Shown here one piece after another: positions 1 to 7,340 of a DNA stretch of 15,907 bases. The position numbers were made by a program, and so were the translations under genes. The DNA is from an uncultured Clostridium sp. (GTDB taxonomy: Bacteria > Bacillota > Clostridia > Peptostreptococcales > Peptostreptococcaceae), in the NCBI GenBank assembly GCA_900550335.1, contig URRU01000021.1, positions 1 to 15,907 of the forward strand, in the 5' to 3' direction. How positions within the stretch are numbered: the first letter of the stretch is position 1; every line of letters begins with the position of its first letter. The notes under the pieces are model-generated. The model made no database searches, had not been told where the DNA came from, and was given only the letters and a program-made list of their open reading frames with translations.

Positions 1-58
1 TGAACTATATTTTAAGCTATATATTTAAAAACTATATAGTTTATATCATAAATTTAAA

Positions 59-106
59 ATTGGATTGCAAAATATCAGATATAAATCCAACCTTCTGCAA
101 TCCAAT
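59..106 (-). terminator. Intrinsic terminator of the asd-dapA operon
   Basis: On the minus strand, just past the dapA stop, an 11-bp perfect stem (ATTGGATTGCA with TGCAATCCAAT) encloses a 26-nt loop. It is followed by a T/A-rich tail starting TTTAAATTT. The loop is long and the U-run is interrupted, so this may be a moderate terminator. Positions 1-58 hold only AT-rich sequence, and I see no gene there. Confidence 0.6.
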
Positions 107-119
107 GATTTACAAATTA

Positions 120-1007
120 CTAAGCCTGAACTTTAAGTCCTGCATTTATTAATTCTTTTTTAAGAACTTCAAGATTAGCAGGGTCCATATTATCAAGTGG
201 AAGTCTTAAATCTCCAACTTCAAATCCAAGTAAATTCATAGCAGTTTTAACTGGTATAGGATTTACTTCTATGAATAATGCAGCGATTAGAGCGTCTAAA
301 TCTAACTGTATTTTTCTTGAACCTTCAACATCTCCGTTAAGATATTTTTCAACTAAATCGTGAGTTTCTCTAGGGCATACGTTAGCAAGAACAGATATAA
401 CCCCATGTCCTCCTAATGATAATAGAGGAACTATTGAATCGTCGTTTCCAGAGTATATAGCGAAATCTTCTGGAACTAAGCTTGCTATTTCAGCAACCTG
501 TCCTAAATCTCCACTAGCTTCTTTAACAGCAACTATATTAGGAACCTGAGCAAGTTCAGCTATTAAAGCTGGAGATATGTTCATACAAGTTCTTCCAGGA
601 ACGTTGTATAAGATTATTGGTATATTAACGCTTTCTGCTATTGTTACGAAATGTTTTTTAAGACCAGATTTATTAGCTTTGTTGTAGTATGGAGTTATTA
701 TTAATAATCCGTCAACACCAAGAGCTTCAGCTTTCTGGCTTAATTCAACAGAATGCATAGTATTGTTTGATCCTGTTCCAGCTATAACTGGTATTCTTCC
801 GTTTACTTTTTTAACTGTAAATTCTAAAACAGAAAGTATTTCTTCGTCTGACATTGTAGTTGCTTCACCAGTAGTACCGCAAGAAACTATAGCGTCAGTT
901 TTGTTTTCTATATGATATTCGATAAGTTCAGCTAATTTATCGAAGTTTACCTTATTATCTTTTGTGAATGGTGTTACAAGAGCAACTGCAGAACCTTTAA
1001 ATAACAT
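120..1007 (-). CDS. dapA: 4-hydroxy-tetrahydrodipicolinate synthase (DapA)
   Basis: This enzyme condenses pyruvate with aspartate semialdehyde, the first committed step of the diaminopimelate/lysine branch, in the cytosol. The 295-residue chain has the usual DapA length and is a single TIM barrel. Visible active-site residues are the Schiff-base Lys162 (VAVKEASGD), Tyr134 (ILYNVPGRT) with Arg139, Thr45-Thr46 in GTTGE, and Tyr107-Tyr108 in ITPYYNK. The order matches the E. coli enzyme with an offset of one. The ATG is preceded by AAGGGG about 11 nt upstream. It lies 108 bp downstream of asd on the same strand and probably shares its lysine-riboswitch transcript; a 20-bp dyad in the gap could add local control. 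The asd neighbour supplies its substrate, which supports DapA over other members of the family. Confidence 0.96.
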   Translation of the reverse strand: MLFKGSAVALVTPFTKDNKVNFDKLAELIEYHIENKTDAIVSCGTTGEATTMSDEEILSVLEFTVKKVNGRIPVIAGTGSNNTMHSVELSQKAEALGVDGLLIITPYYNKANKSGLKKHFVTIAESVNIPIILYNVPGRTCMNISPALIAELAQVPNIVAVKEASGDLGQVAEIASLVPEDFAIYSGNDDSIVPLLSLGGHGVISVLANVCPRETHDLVEKYLNGDVEGSRKIQLDLDALIAALFIEVNPIPVKTAMNLLGFEVGDLRLPLDNMDPANLEVLKKELINAGLKVQA

Positions 1008-1050
1008 TTGAGATCGACCCCTTTTCTTAAAAAATATAATTATTTAATAG

Positions 1051-1070
1051 TATTGTAATATTTTACAATA
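1051..1070. promoter_or_regulatory. 20-bp dyad between asd and dapA
   Basis: TATTGTAA and TTACAATA form perfect 8-bp arms around TATT. On the minus strand a TTGAAA and a TAAAAT lie 18 nt apart, with the dyad over the latter, so it could be an operator at a weak internal dapA promoter. It could also be a small hairpin in the asd-dapA mRNA. No U-tract follows, so it is not a terminator. The function is unknown. Confidence 0.3.
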
Positions 1071-1115
1071 TTATGTTAAACATTTTCAAAATATAGTTTA
1101 ATTTATAAATTAATT

Positions 1116-2120
1116 TTAAACTAATTCCATTTCTATAGCTTTTTCAGCTATCTGAACTGCATTAGTAGCAGCACCTTTTCTTATGTTGTCAGCTACAACC
1201 CATAGGTTAACACCGCTATCAACACTGAAGTCTCTTCTTATTCTACCAACGAATACTTCATCTCTATCAGAGAATTCAGCTGCAGTAGGGTATAGGTTTT
1301 CTGCTGGGTTATCAACAACAACAACATTTTCCATAGCAGCTAAAGTAGCTACAAGTTCGTCTAAATCGAAATCTTTTTCGAATTCAAGGTTTATAGACTC
1401 ACTGTGTCCGTTTTTAACTGGTACTCTTACAGTAGTAGCAGTTATTCTTATAGAATCATCGCAAAGGATTTTTCTAGTTTCGTTGACCATTTTCATTTCT
1501 TCTTTAGTGTATCCATTGTCTAAGAATGAATCTATGTGAGGAAGGCAGTTGAAAGCTATTGGATGTGGGTAGAATCCTGTTGGATTTCCTTTTGATCCTT
1601 CTTCTAAATCTTCAACGCCTTTAACACCAGAACCAGAAACAGCCTGATATGTAGAATATACTATTCTTTTTATAGTGTATTTATCATGTAATGCTTTTAA
1701 TGGTAACATAGCCTGAATTGTAGAACAGTTAGGGTTAGCTATTATTCCTTTTTTGTGTTCTTTTATTGCTTCTGGATTTACTTCAGGAACAACTAGTGGA
1801 ACTTCTGGGTCCATTCTCCAGAAACTAGAGTTGTCTACAACTAGAGCGCCATTTGCTGCAGCTATTGGAGCGAATTTTCCACTTGTAGAACCTCCAGCTG
1901 AGAATAAAGCGATATCTATGTTTCTTCCAGTAAATGAATCTTCAGTTAATTCTTCAACAGTGTATTCTTTTCCAGCGAAAGTTACTTTTTTACCTGCTGA
2001 TTTTGAAGAAGAGAAAAGATATAAATCATTTATTGGGAATTCTCTTTCTTCTAAAACTTTTAGGAATGTTCTTCCTACCATACCAGTAGCACCAACTACT
2101 GCTAAATTTACTTTTTTCAT
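1116..2120 (-). CDS. asd: Aspartate-semialdehyde dehydrogenase (Asd)
   Basis: This enzyme makes aspartate semialdehyde by NADPH-dependent reduction of aspartyl phosphate, the branch point towards lysine/diaminopimelate and threonine/methionine. The 334 residues match the usual length. The N-terminal Rossmann motif GATGMVG is at residues 10-16. The catalytic Cys132 sits in ANPNCSTIQ, Gln159 in TYQAVSG, and the proton-shuttling His239 in KNGHSES, so every key residue is present. The ATG has a clean GAGGTGA site 7 nt upstream. It is the first gene after the lysine riboswitch terminator and lies ahead of dapA, which uses its product. The leader between that terminator and the ATG is about 170 nt and holds a pair of direct repeats. 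Confidence 0.96.
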   Translation of the reverse strand: MKKVNLAVVGATGMVGRTFLKVLEEREFPINDLYLFSSSKSAGKKVTFAGKEYTVEELTEDSFTGRNIDIALFSAGGSTSGKFAPIAAANGALVVDNSSFWRMDPEVPLVVPEVNPEAIKEHKKGIIANPNCSTIQAMLPLKALHDKYTIKRIVYSTYQAVSGSGVKGVEDLEEGSKGNPTGFYPHPIAFNCLPHIDSFLDNGYTKEEMKMVNETRKILCDDSIRITATTVRVPVKNGHSESINLEFEKDFDLDELVATLAAMENVVVVDNPAENLYPTAAEFSDRDEVFVGRIRRDFSVDSGVNLWVVADNIRKGAATNAVQIAEKAIEMELV

Positions 2121-2233
2121 TAAAAATCACCTCATAAACATTATACATTATTTTTAATATTCTATCTGCAAATTTAAACTTTTAAAGCTAAATAATTAGG
2201 TCTACGTTAATTTTTATGTATAAATTACTTGAA

Positions 2234-2276
2234 AAAGTTAAATAACGGTCTTATTTATGAAAGTTAAATAACAGTC
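2234..2276. repeat. Two 17-bp direct repeats in the asd leader
   Basis: AAAGTTAAATAAC[G/A]GTC occurs at 2234-2250 and 2260-2276, a 26-bp period with one mismatch between copies. Both lie downstream of the riboswitch terminator and upstream of asd. They could be tandem protein-binding sites. A TTGACT on the minus strand overlaps one copy, but I see no good -10 at normal spacing. Confidence 0.45.
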
Positions 2277-2291
2277 AAAAAAGTTCTATAT

Positions 2292-2326
2292 ACACAAAAG
2301 ACGCACAAAGGAATACCTTGTACGTC
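2292..2326 (-). terminator. Riboswitch expression-platform terminator
   Basis: On the minus strand, GACGUACAAGG pairs with CCUUUGUGCGUC in an 11-bp stem with a 5-nt loop, followed by UUUUGUGU. Its 5' arm contains UACAAGGU, the same eight bases as the 3' strand of riboswitch helix P1. The 5' P1 strand can therefore pair with either copy, which is the normal switch between aptamer plus terminator and antiterminator. Confidence 0.85.
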
Positions 2327-2349
2327 TATAAATTCTTATAGCAAAGTAA

Positions 2350-2513
2350 ACCTTGTAGCTCAACACTAAACAAGTGACAGTGCAGTATATATTCTATACT
2401 ACCCCAGAAAAAATCTGTGCCCAGATAATTTCTTCGGCCATTTTCCCTTTTATACAAGATAAGTTTGCCAACTAGCCCGTATTACTAATGAAAACAGCGC
2501 CTCTACGCAGGTT
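2350..2513 (-). promoter_or_regulatory. Lysine riboswitch (L-box) aptamer
   Basis: Read on the minus strand, the element has the L-box landmarks in order: GUAGAGGCGC after the 5' P1 strand (2503-2513), AGGGAAAAUGGCCGAAG in the P3/P4 region, a P4 stem closing at CUGGGGU, then ACUGUCACU to AGUGUUGAGCUAC leading into the 3' P1 strand (2350-2357). P1 pairs AACCU with AGGUU and GUAG with CUAC. It lies upstream of asd-dapA, the pathway this class controls. Lysine binding should stabilise P1, free the terminator and lower expression. I matched it by eye to the B. subtilis lysC L-box. Confidence 0.92.
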
Positions 2514-2541
2514 ATAGATATTAAATTAAACTCTTAAAGCA

Positions 2542-2570
2542 ATAATAATACATTCTAGTAAAAATTGCAA
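2542..2570 (-). promoter_or_regulatory. Promoter of the L-box-asd-dapA transcript
   Basis: On the minus strand TTGCAA (2565-2570) and TATTAT (2542-2547) are separated by exactly 17 bp. The predicted start near 2535 leaves about 20 nt before helix P1 of the riboswitch. This fits a vegetative sigma-A promoter. Confidence 0.75.
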
Positions 2571-2655
2571 CACCAATTTGCACAACAAATAAGAATATTA
2601 AGAAAAATTCGATTTAAAAAACTTCATGGCAATGTCAAATTTTTTAAAAGAAACC

Positions 2656-2684
2656 GATATTTTTTGCAAAAAATTAGGTATAAT
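2656..2684 (+). promoter_or_regulatory. Probable sdaA promoter with overlapping palindrome
   Basis: A consensus -10 TATAAT lies at 2679-2684, 49 bp before the sdaA ATG. No good -35 is visible at 17 bp. The position is instead covered by a perfect 16-bp palindrome, ATTTTTTGCAAAAAAT (2659-2674), which would suit a repressor or activator site. The regulator is not identifiable here. Confidence 0.45.
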
Positions 2685-2733
2685 AAAGAAAGATAGAAAA
2701 CATAAAAATAATTATTTAATACGGAGGAATAAT

Positions 2734-3930
2734 ATGGATACTTTAAAAGAGTTATATAAAATCGGGAACGGACCATCAAGTTCACATACAATGGGTCCAC
2801 AGAGAGCGGCAGAAAGATTTAAAAACGAAAATCCAGATGCAGATAGCTTTAGAGCTACACTTTATGGAAGTTTAGCAGCTACTGGCGCTGGTCATTTAAC
2901 TGACTACATAATAATAAAAACAATAGCTCCTAAAAAAGTTGAGATAGTATGGAGAGAAGATATAATAAAAGACTTCCATCCAAATGGGATGTTACTTGAA
3001 GCTCTTGATAAAGACGGAAACACTACTGCACAGTGGGAAGTATTCTCAGTAGGTGGTGGGTCTCTTGCTGAAGAAGGAAAGAGAAATACTTCTGCAGTTA
3101 AAGAAACATATCCTCTAAGTACTATGGACGAGATAGTAAAATGGTGTAAAGACAATAACAAAACATTAGTTGATTTTGCATTAGAAAATGAAGATAGTGA
3201 CATAATGGATCACATAAATACAATAAGAGAAGCTATGAAAAAATCAATAGATGAAGGATTAGCTACTAATGAAGTAATACCAGGAAAATTACACTTAAAG
3301 AGAAGAGCAGGAGTATTCTATGAAAACTTCAAAAAAACTAACGACTTCTCTACATTAGTTTACGCTTATGCACTAGCAGCTTCTGAACAGAATGCTTCTG
3401 GGAATATAATAGTAACTGCACCAACTTGTGGTTCTGCAGGTGTTCTACCAGGTATATTCTTTGCTATGAAAGATTACATGAATTTAACTGATGAACAGGT
3501 AAATGAAGCTATAATAGTAGCTGGTATAATAGGAAATATAATAAAAACTAATGCGTCTATTTCAGGTGCAGAAGTTGGATGTCAGGGTGAAGTAGGTGCT
3601 GCATGTTCAATGGCAGCTGGAGCAGTTGCTTATCTTCAGGGTGGTTCTATAGACCATATAGAATACGCAGCTGAGATAGCTCTTGAACATCACTTAGGTA
3701 TGACTTGCGACCCAGTTTACGGATATGTTCAGATACCTTGTATAGAAAGAAATGCTATGGCAGCACAGAGAGCTTTTGATGCGGCTAAGTATGCTATGAT
3801 AACAAATGGGGAACATTCTGTTTCATTAGATCAGGTTGTTGAAACAATGAAAGAAACTGGACTTGACATGCATGATAAATATAAAGAGACAGCTAAAGGA
3901 GGATTAGCTAAACACTTCTTCTCTTGCTAA
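2734..3930 (+). CDS. sdaA: L-serine dehydratase, iron-sulfur type, single chain
   Basis: It converts L-serine to pyruvate and ammonia using a [4Fe-4S] cluster, an oxygen-sensitive catabolic enzyme typical of amino-acid-fermenting anaerobes. The chain has the N-terminal beta domain (GNGPSSSHTMGPQRAA near residues 9-25) joined to the alpha domain, which Bacillus encodes as two genes. Cluster ligands Cys283 (GCQGEVG), Cys325 (MTCDPV) and Cys336 (IPCIER) are spaced 42 and 11 residues apart, exactly as in the Legionella enzyme. APTCGSAG and the SSSHTMGP serine-binding loop are intact. I place the start at 2734, after GGAGG at 2723; an in-frame ATG at 2626 lies upstream of the likely promoter and has no ribosome site. 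That gives 398 residues. The gene is divergent from asd and followed at once by a nested terminator and long hairpin. Confidence 0.93.
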   Translation: MDTLKELYKIGNGPSSSHTMGPQRAAERFKNENPDADSFRATLYGSLAATGAGHLTDYIIIKTIAPKKVEIVWREDIIKDFHPNGMLLEALDKDGNTTAQWEVFSVGGGSLAEEGKRNTSAVKETYPLSTMDEIVKWCKDNNKTLVDFALENEDSDIMDHINTIREAMKKSIDEGLATNEVIPGKLHLKRRAGVFYENFKKTNDFSTLVYAYALAASEQNASGNIIVTAPTCGSAGVLPGIFFAMKDYMNLTDEQVNEAIIVAGIIGNIIKTNASISGAEVGCQGEVGAACSMAAGAVAYLQGGSIDHIEYAAEIALEHHLGMTCDPVYGYVQIPCIERNAMAAQRAFDAAKYAMITNGEHSVSLDQVVETMKETGLDMHDKYKETAKGGLAKHFFSC

Positions 3931-3943
3931 TTGGTATATCTTG

Positions 3944-4093
3944 GGACTGTTGCAATTTTGCAATGGTCTCTTTTTTTATACTCGGATTTTATAAATAATC
4001 TCCTCTCCAGGCAATCAAGTTGCATTGTCGAGTTCGATTTATTTATAAAATTCGAGCAAAAAGAGAACCATTTAGCAAAAGTTGCAACAGTTC
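3944..4093 (+). ncRNA. Long hairpin element 1 (3' of sdaA)
   Basis: It starts 13 nt after the sdaA stop. Two arms of about 57 nt pair almost throughout: 3944-3955 with 4082-4093 with one G-U pair, then AATGGTCTCTTTTT with its partner, then CTCGGATTTTATAAATAATC. The apex holds a small GCAA/TTGC hairpin flanked by CTCTCCAGG (4003-4011) on the 5' side and ATTGTCGA (4024-4031) on the 3' side. The same core recurs in two other hairpins at about 6869 and 9079. The left arm also contains an intrinsic terminator. A 60-codon ORF spanning this region is not a credible gene. Confidence 0.7.
3945..3977 (+). terminator. Intrinsic terminator of sdaA nested in hairpin 1
   Basis: GACTGTTGCA pairs with TGCAATGGTC (two G-U pairs, short loop) and is followed by TCTTTTTTT. 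This stops sdaA transcription. The mirror-image right arm (roughly 4052-4093) forms a similar weaker hairpin with a U-tract on the minus strand, so the element could terminate both ways. Forming this terminator excludes the long hairpin, and the reverse also holds. Confidence 0.7.
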
Positions 4094-4113
4094 ACGATTA
4101 TACAATTAATTAA

Positions 4114-4493
4114 GAGAAGAAGTGTTTTTGACGCTCGGTGACAAAGGGGATATAGGTTTAGTGGTAGAGGTTAGGGAAAAGTTTGTGTTTGAGAAATTTA
4201 TTTTTATGTGAAAGTAAGATTTATATTTTAGATAGAGTGTGTAAGTTTTATTTTTTGAAAAAATTCTGAAATCTTTTTGTTTTTTTCTTGTATTTGTTTT
4301 TGTTTAATGTATACTATAAATAAATTGTTTTTTAGTTATGTTTTAGGTATACAAAATTTTTATGTATAAGGTTTTTGATTGATTAAAATTTTATTGATTA
4401 TAAATTGATTAGTTAAAAACTAATTGATTAAAAATTTTTTTATGAAAATTATGATTATGCAAAATGTATTTTTTAGATAGAGGGGTGAGATTT
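4114..4493 (+). promoter_or_regulatory. Gene-free leader with promoter upstream of the amidohydrolase pair
   Basis: No gene is visible in these 380 bp. The best promoter is TTGTAT (4288-4293) with TATACT (4310-4315), 16 bp apart, which would give a leader of about 170 nt. The leader contains TATACA/TGTATA arms near 4348 and 4362, a perfect dyad ATTAGTT-AAA-AACTAAT near 4410, and repeated TTGATT words. I recognise no riboswitch or T-box (no T-box antiterminator motif). It may carry an operator or simply be AT-rich filler. Confidence 0.4.
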
Positions 4494-5618
4494 TTGAGAG
4501 ATTTTTCGTTTTTAGAGGGTGTTATGAAGCATCATAGAGAGGTTTTGCACGAGGTTGCAGAGCTTGGTAGAGAGGAATTTAAGACTTCTGAATATATTAG
4601 AGGGTATTTAGATAAATTGGGTGTTGGATACGATGAGTGGCTTGGAACAGGTACTGCTGGGATTATTTATGGAAAGGATGCTAAGAGAACTATAGCTTTT
4701 AGAGCAGATATCGACGGACTTATGACTGAGTGCGGTGTGCAGCATCTTTGTGGGCACGATGGACATACTTCAATTCTTTTAGGGCTTATTGAATATGTTA
4801 ATGCTAATAGGGATAAGTTAAATGATAATTTTGTGTTTATATTCCAGCCTGCTGAGGAAGGGCCTGGAGGTGGAGAGGCTCTTGTAAATGAAGGGATTTT
4901 GAAACATTATGGTGTAGACCAGATTTACGGACTTCATATTTATCCTGAGATTCAAGAGGGAAAAGTCGGTATTAGGGAAGGATATTTTCTTTCTCAGATA
5001 GGTGATTTTGAGATAGATATTCATGGAAAGAGTAGTCATGGTGGTTCTGCTCCAGAGGCTGGTATAGATGCAATTGCGATTTATGCATCTTTGGTTAGTA
5101 GTATGCAGACGATTGTTTCGAGAAATGTTAGTCCAACAGACAATGCAGTTGTTAGTATAGGCAAGGTTGAAGGTGGTTCAAGAAGAAATATTATCGCCGA
5201 ACACGTTCACCTTGAGGGGACAATTAGATGCTTTAAACCTGAGGTGTATTCAAAGATTAAGAATAGATTCTATGAAATTGCGGACGGATTTTCAAAGGCA
5301 TTTAATTGCGAGATTAAGGTAACTATTAGAGATGATTATCATCCTGTAAACAACGATTCGGAGCTTTGTCAGGAGTTTGTTGAGGCTGTTGGTGAGGATA
5401 AGGTTGAAATTTTAGATCCTTTGATGATTGCAGATGATTTTTCATATTATCGGGAAGAAGTGCCAGGAATTTTCTTTATGTTGGGTGCGAGAAACGAGGA
5501 AAAAGGATTTGTAAATGGGCTTCATAATTTGAGATTTAACTTTGATGAAAAGATTTGCGTAAATGCTTTAGATGCATATGTTTCAATGCTAGAGTATAAA
5601 GGATCGTTGGAGAAATAG
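4494..5618 (+). CDS. M20-family amidohydrolase, first of a tandem pair
   Basis: A zinc-dependent amidohydrolase of the M20D type, the family that deacylates N-acyl or aminoacyl amino acids; the substrate is unknown. I choose the TTG at 4494 because GGGGTGAG lies just upstream, whereas the ATG at 4464 has no ribosome site and would put that motif inside the gene. This gives 374 residues. Metal and catalytic residues are intact: Cys86 and His88 (CGHDGH), Glu121-Glu122 (QPAEEG), His148 (GLHIYP) and His344 (GLHNL). The dimerisation domain carries SSHGG near 180. Oddly, only about 10 residues separate ADIDG from CGHDGH, clearly fewer than in typical M20D enzymes, so the loop over the active site is short. 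It is followed after 40 bp by a close paralog. Diaminopimelate deacetylation is one possible role, but nothing here proves it. Confidence 0.85.
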   Translation: MRDFSFLEGVMKHHREVLHEVAELGREEFKTSEYIRGYLDKLGVGYDEWLGTGTAGIIYGKDAKRTIAFRADIDGLMTECGVQHLCGHDGHTSILLGLIEYVNANRDKLNDNFVFIFQPAEEGPGGGEALVNEGILKHYGVDQIYGLHIYPEIQEGKVGIREGYFLSQIGDFEIDIHGKSSHGGSAPEAGIDAIAIYASLVSSMQTIVSRNVSPTDNAVVSIGKVEGGSRRNIIAEHVHLEGTIRCFKPEVYSKIKNRFYEIADGFSKAFNCEIKVTIRDDYHPVNNDSELCQEFVEAVGEDKVEILDPLMIADDFSYYREEVPGIFFMLGARNEEKGFVNGLHNLRFNFDEKICVNALDAYVSMLEYKGSLEK

Positions 5619-5658
5619 ATTAAAAAAAGATTTTGTAAAGATGTTTGGTGGTGATATT

Positions 5659-6819
5659 ATGGAAGAGAAAAATTGCGTATGTAATAAAGAATGTTTAGAT
5701 AAAGTAATGTATTTAAAGGACAGTGTGTACGATTATAGAAAGAATTTACACTGTATTGCTGAGGAAGGAAGAGTTGAGTTTAAGACTTATGATTATATAA
5801 AATCTGTTTTAGACGAACTTGGTTTAGAGAGTAAGAAATGGTTAGAAACTGGGCTTGCAGGAATTATAAAGGGGAAGGATGCACAGAAAACAGTAGCTTT
5901 TCGTGCCGACATAGATGGACTTATGTCTAAAGACGGAACTGTGAAGCACCTTTGTGGACATGATGGGCATATGTCGATACTTTTAGGGCTTATCAAGTAT
6001 GTAAACGACAATAAGGATAAGTTAAAGGACAATTTTGTGTTCATATTCCAGCCTGCAGAGGAAGGGCCTGGTGGATCTGAAGATATGGTGAAGGATGGAA
6101 TTATAGACTATTACGGAATTGATGAGATATACGGACTTCATGTAAATCCGCTGCTTGATGAGGGTGTGATAGGAATTAAAAAAGGGCCTATGATGGCTGG
6201 GACAATAGATTTTGAGATAAATATCGTGTCTAAGAGTGCACATGGTGCAATGCCTCAAAATGGTATCGACGGAATTGTGATTTCTGCTGAGGTAATAAAT
6301 TCTCTTCAGACAATTGTGTCGAGAAATGTTAGTCCAATAGACAGTGCAGTTATCACAGTTGGTAAGATAAGAGGGGGAGCTAGAAGAAATATCGTCGCTG
6401 AAAATGTGTCTTTAGAAGGTACTGTTAGATATGCAAAGGACGAGGTTTACGCAAATGTGCTTGATAGGATGAAGAAGATTTGCGAATTTACTGCAGCTAA
6501 GTATGATTGTAAGATTGAGATGAGTGTTTGCAATGAGTGTCGGGCTGTGATAAATGACGATAATTTATATCAAGAGTTTAAAGATGCTTTTAAAGGAGAT
6601 AATGTTGTGGAGCTTGATTTCCGGATGGGTGCAGAGGATTTTGCATTCTTCCAAAGAGCGGTGCCAGGATTTTTCTTTAATGTAGGTACGAGAAATGAGG
6701 AAAAAGGATTCACTGCGGGACTTCACAATGAGCAGTTTGACTTCGATGAAAAAATAATTTTAAATGGGGTTGAAGTGTATAGAAAATTAATGGAATATAA
6801 AAATATGATAGAAAAATAG
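5659..6819 (+). CDS. M20-family amidohydrolase, second of a tandem pair
   Basis: A paralog of the preceding gene with the same layout: ADIDG near residue 84, Cys99 and His101 (CGHDGH), Glu134-Glu135 (QPAEEG), His161 (GLHVNP), a dimerisation domain with SAHGAMPQNGIDG, and a C-terminal GLHNEQF. The ADIDG to CGHDGH loop is equally short. It differs by an extra N-terminal segment rich in cysteine (Cys6, Cys8, Cys12). I start at the ATG at 5659, preceded by GGTGGTGA; the in-frame ATG at 5641 has only a weak site. This gives 386 residues. The two genes are probably cotranscribed and came from a duplication followed by divergence, perhaps with different acyl or amino acid preference. The gene ends directly against long hairpin element 2. 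Confidence 0.85.
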   Translation: MEEKNCVCNKECLDKVMYLKDSVYDYRKNLHCIAEEGRVEFKTYDYIKSVLDELGLESKKWLETGLAGIIKGKDAQKTVAFRADIDGLMSKDGTVKHLCGHDGHMSILLGLIKYVNDNKDKLKDNFVFIFQPAEEGPGGSEDMVKDGIIDYYGIDEIYGLHVNPLLDEGVIGIKKGPMMAGTIDFEINIVSKSAHGAMPQNGIDGIVISAEVINSLQTIVSRNVSPIDSAVITVGKIRGGARRNIVAENVSLEGTVRYAKDEVYANVLDRMKKICEFTAAKYDCKIEMSVCNECRAVINDDNLYQEFKDAFKGDNVVELDFRMGAEDFAFFQRAVPGFFFNVGTRNEEKGFTAGLHNEQFDFDEKIILNGVEVYRKLMEYKNMIEK

Positions 6820-7012
6820 ATGGCTGTTGTAAGGATTTTGATGAGTCAAGACTTAACACAATTGCTCGCTCTCCAGGGCTTCAGCGCCACGCACTTTTAT
6901 GTAACACATTTATAGGTTCGTGGTGCTTGCAGTATTGTCGATGCGAGCTTCTTGTGTTTAAGTCTTAGATTGACTCATACAAAATCCTTAATAATAGCCA
7001 TTTATTTTTTTA
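6820..7012 (+). ncRNA. Long hairpin element 2 (3' of the second amidohydrolase)
   Basis: It begins at the base after the stop codon. The left arm (6820-6869: ATGGCTGTTGT, AAGGATTTTG, ATGAGTCAA, GACTTAA) pairs with the right arm (6944-7001) with small bulges, closing at GCTCGC/GCGAGC. Inside, CTCTCCAGGGCTTC (from 6869) and TTGCAGTATTGTCGA (6927-6941) flank an inner stem GCGCCACG/CGTGGTGC. A T-rich run (7001-7012) follows, so it can serve as the terminator of the amidohydrolase pair. The core matches elements 1 and 3, but most of the arm sequence does not. Confidence 0.7.
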
Positions 7013-7027
7013 TATATAATTTATATG

Positions 7028-7088
7028 AGAGGAGTTGTGTGACGATTGTAGTGTTATCGTGTTTTTTGGCTATTACCCTCTTTTTTTA
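7028..7088 (+). terminator. Weak hairpin with T-run
   Basis: AGAGG (7028-7032) pairs with CCTCT (7077-7081), with an inner ACGAT/ATCGT stem, followed by a T-run. It may be a second terminator after element 2 or the end of a small transcript. The stem is short and interrupted, so I am unsure of it. Confidence 0.3.
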
Positions 7089-7164
7089 TGAAGTAAATTA
7101 TTTTTATAGTCCATTAATTTTGTATAAGTGAATGTGGAGTATGTGGCGCTTATAGTATTTTTTA

Positions 7165-7190
7165 TGATATAATATACTTTATGCTATAAT
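7165..7190 (+). promoter_or_regulatory. Two extended -10 promoters for the methyltransferase-hslO unit
   Basis: TGATATAAT (7165-7173) and TGCTATAAT (7182-7190) are two consensus extended -10 elements 17 bp apart, both lacking a clear -35. They would produce a leader of about 145-165 nt before the methyltransferase. I see no recognisable riboswitch in the rest of the gap (7191-7340). Confidence 0.55.
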
Positions 7191-7340
7191 GGTTAGAAAT
7201 ATTGAGTTTGAGGTATATACTATGTATGAGTGTGGATATTTGTTGTGCAAGTGTTTATATTTCAAGTTTTGATATTTTGACCGATATGGTTTTGAGATGT
7301 TTTAGTCTTAGAAAAATATTTTTATGTTGGGAGATTTGAG

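Noticed and set aside
2626..2733. N-terminal extension of the serine dehydratase
   Set aside because: The upstream ATG lies before the likely promoter, lacks a ribosome site, and adds 36 residues not expected in the family. The ATG at 2734 has GGAGG.
3931..4113. 60-codon ORF after sdaA
   Set aside because: It is the open frame between the sdaA stop and the next stop. It lies across the long hairpin and terminator and has no ribosome site.
4464..4493. ATG start for the first amidohydrolase
   Set aside because: No ribosome site precedes it, and the strong GGGGTGAG would lie inside the gene. The TTG at 4494 fits better, though this is not certain.
4114..4493. T-box or riboswitch leader before the amidohydrolases
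   Set aside because: There is no T-box antiterminator motif and no known riboswitch core. Only short dyads and AT-rich repeats are seen.
4494..6819. Naming the amidohydrolases as N-acetyl-diaminopimelate deacetylase
   Set aside because: The M20D fold allows it and dapA/asd are near, but they are on another strand and transcript. No acetyltransferase of that pathway is present, so substrate assignment would be guesswork.
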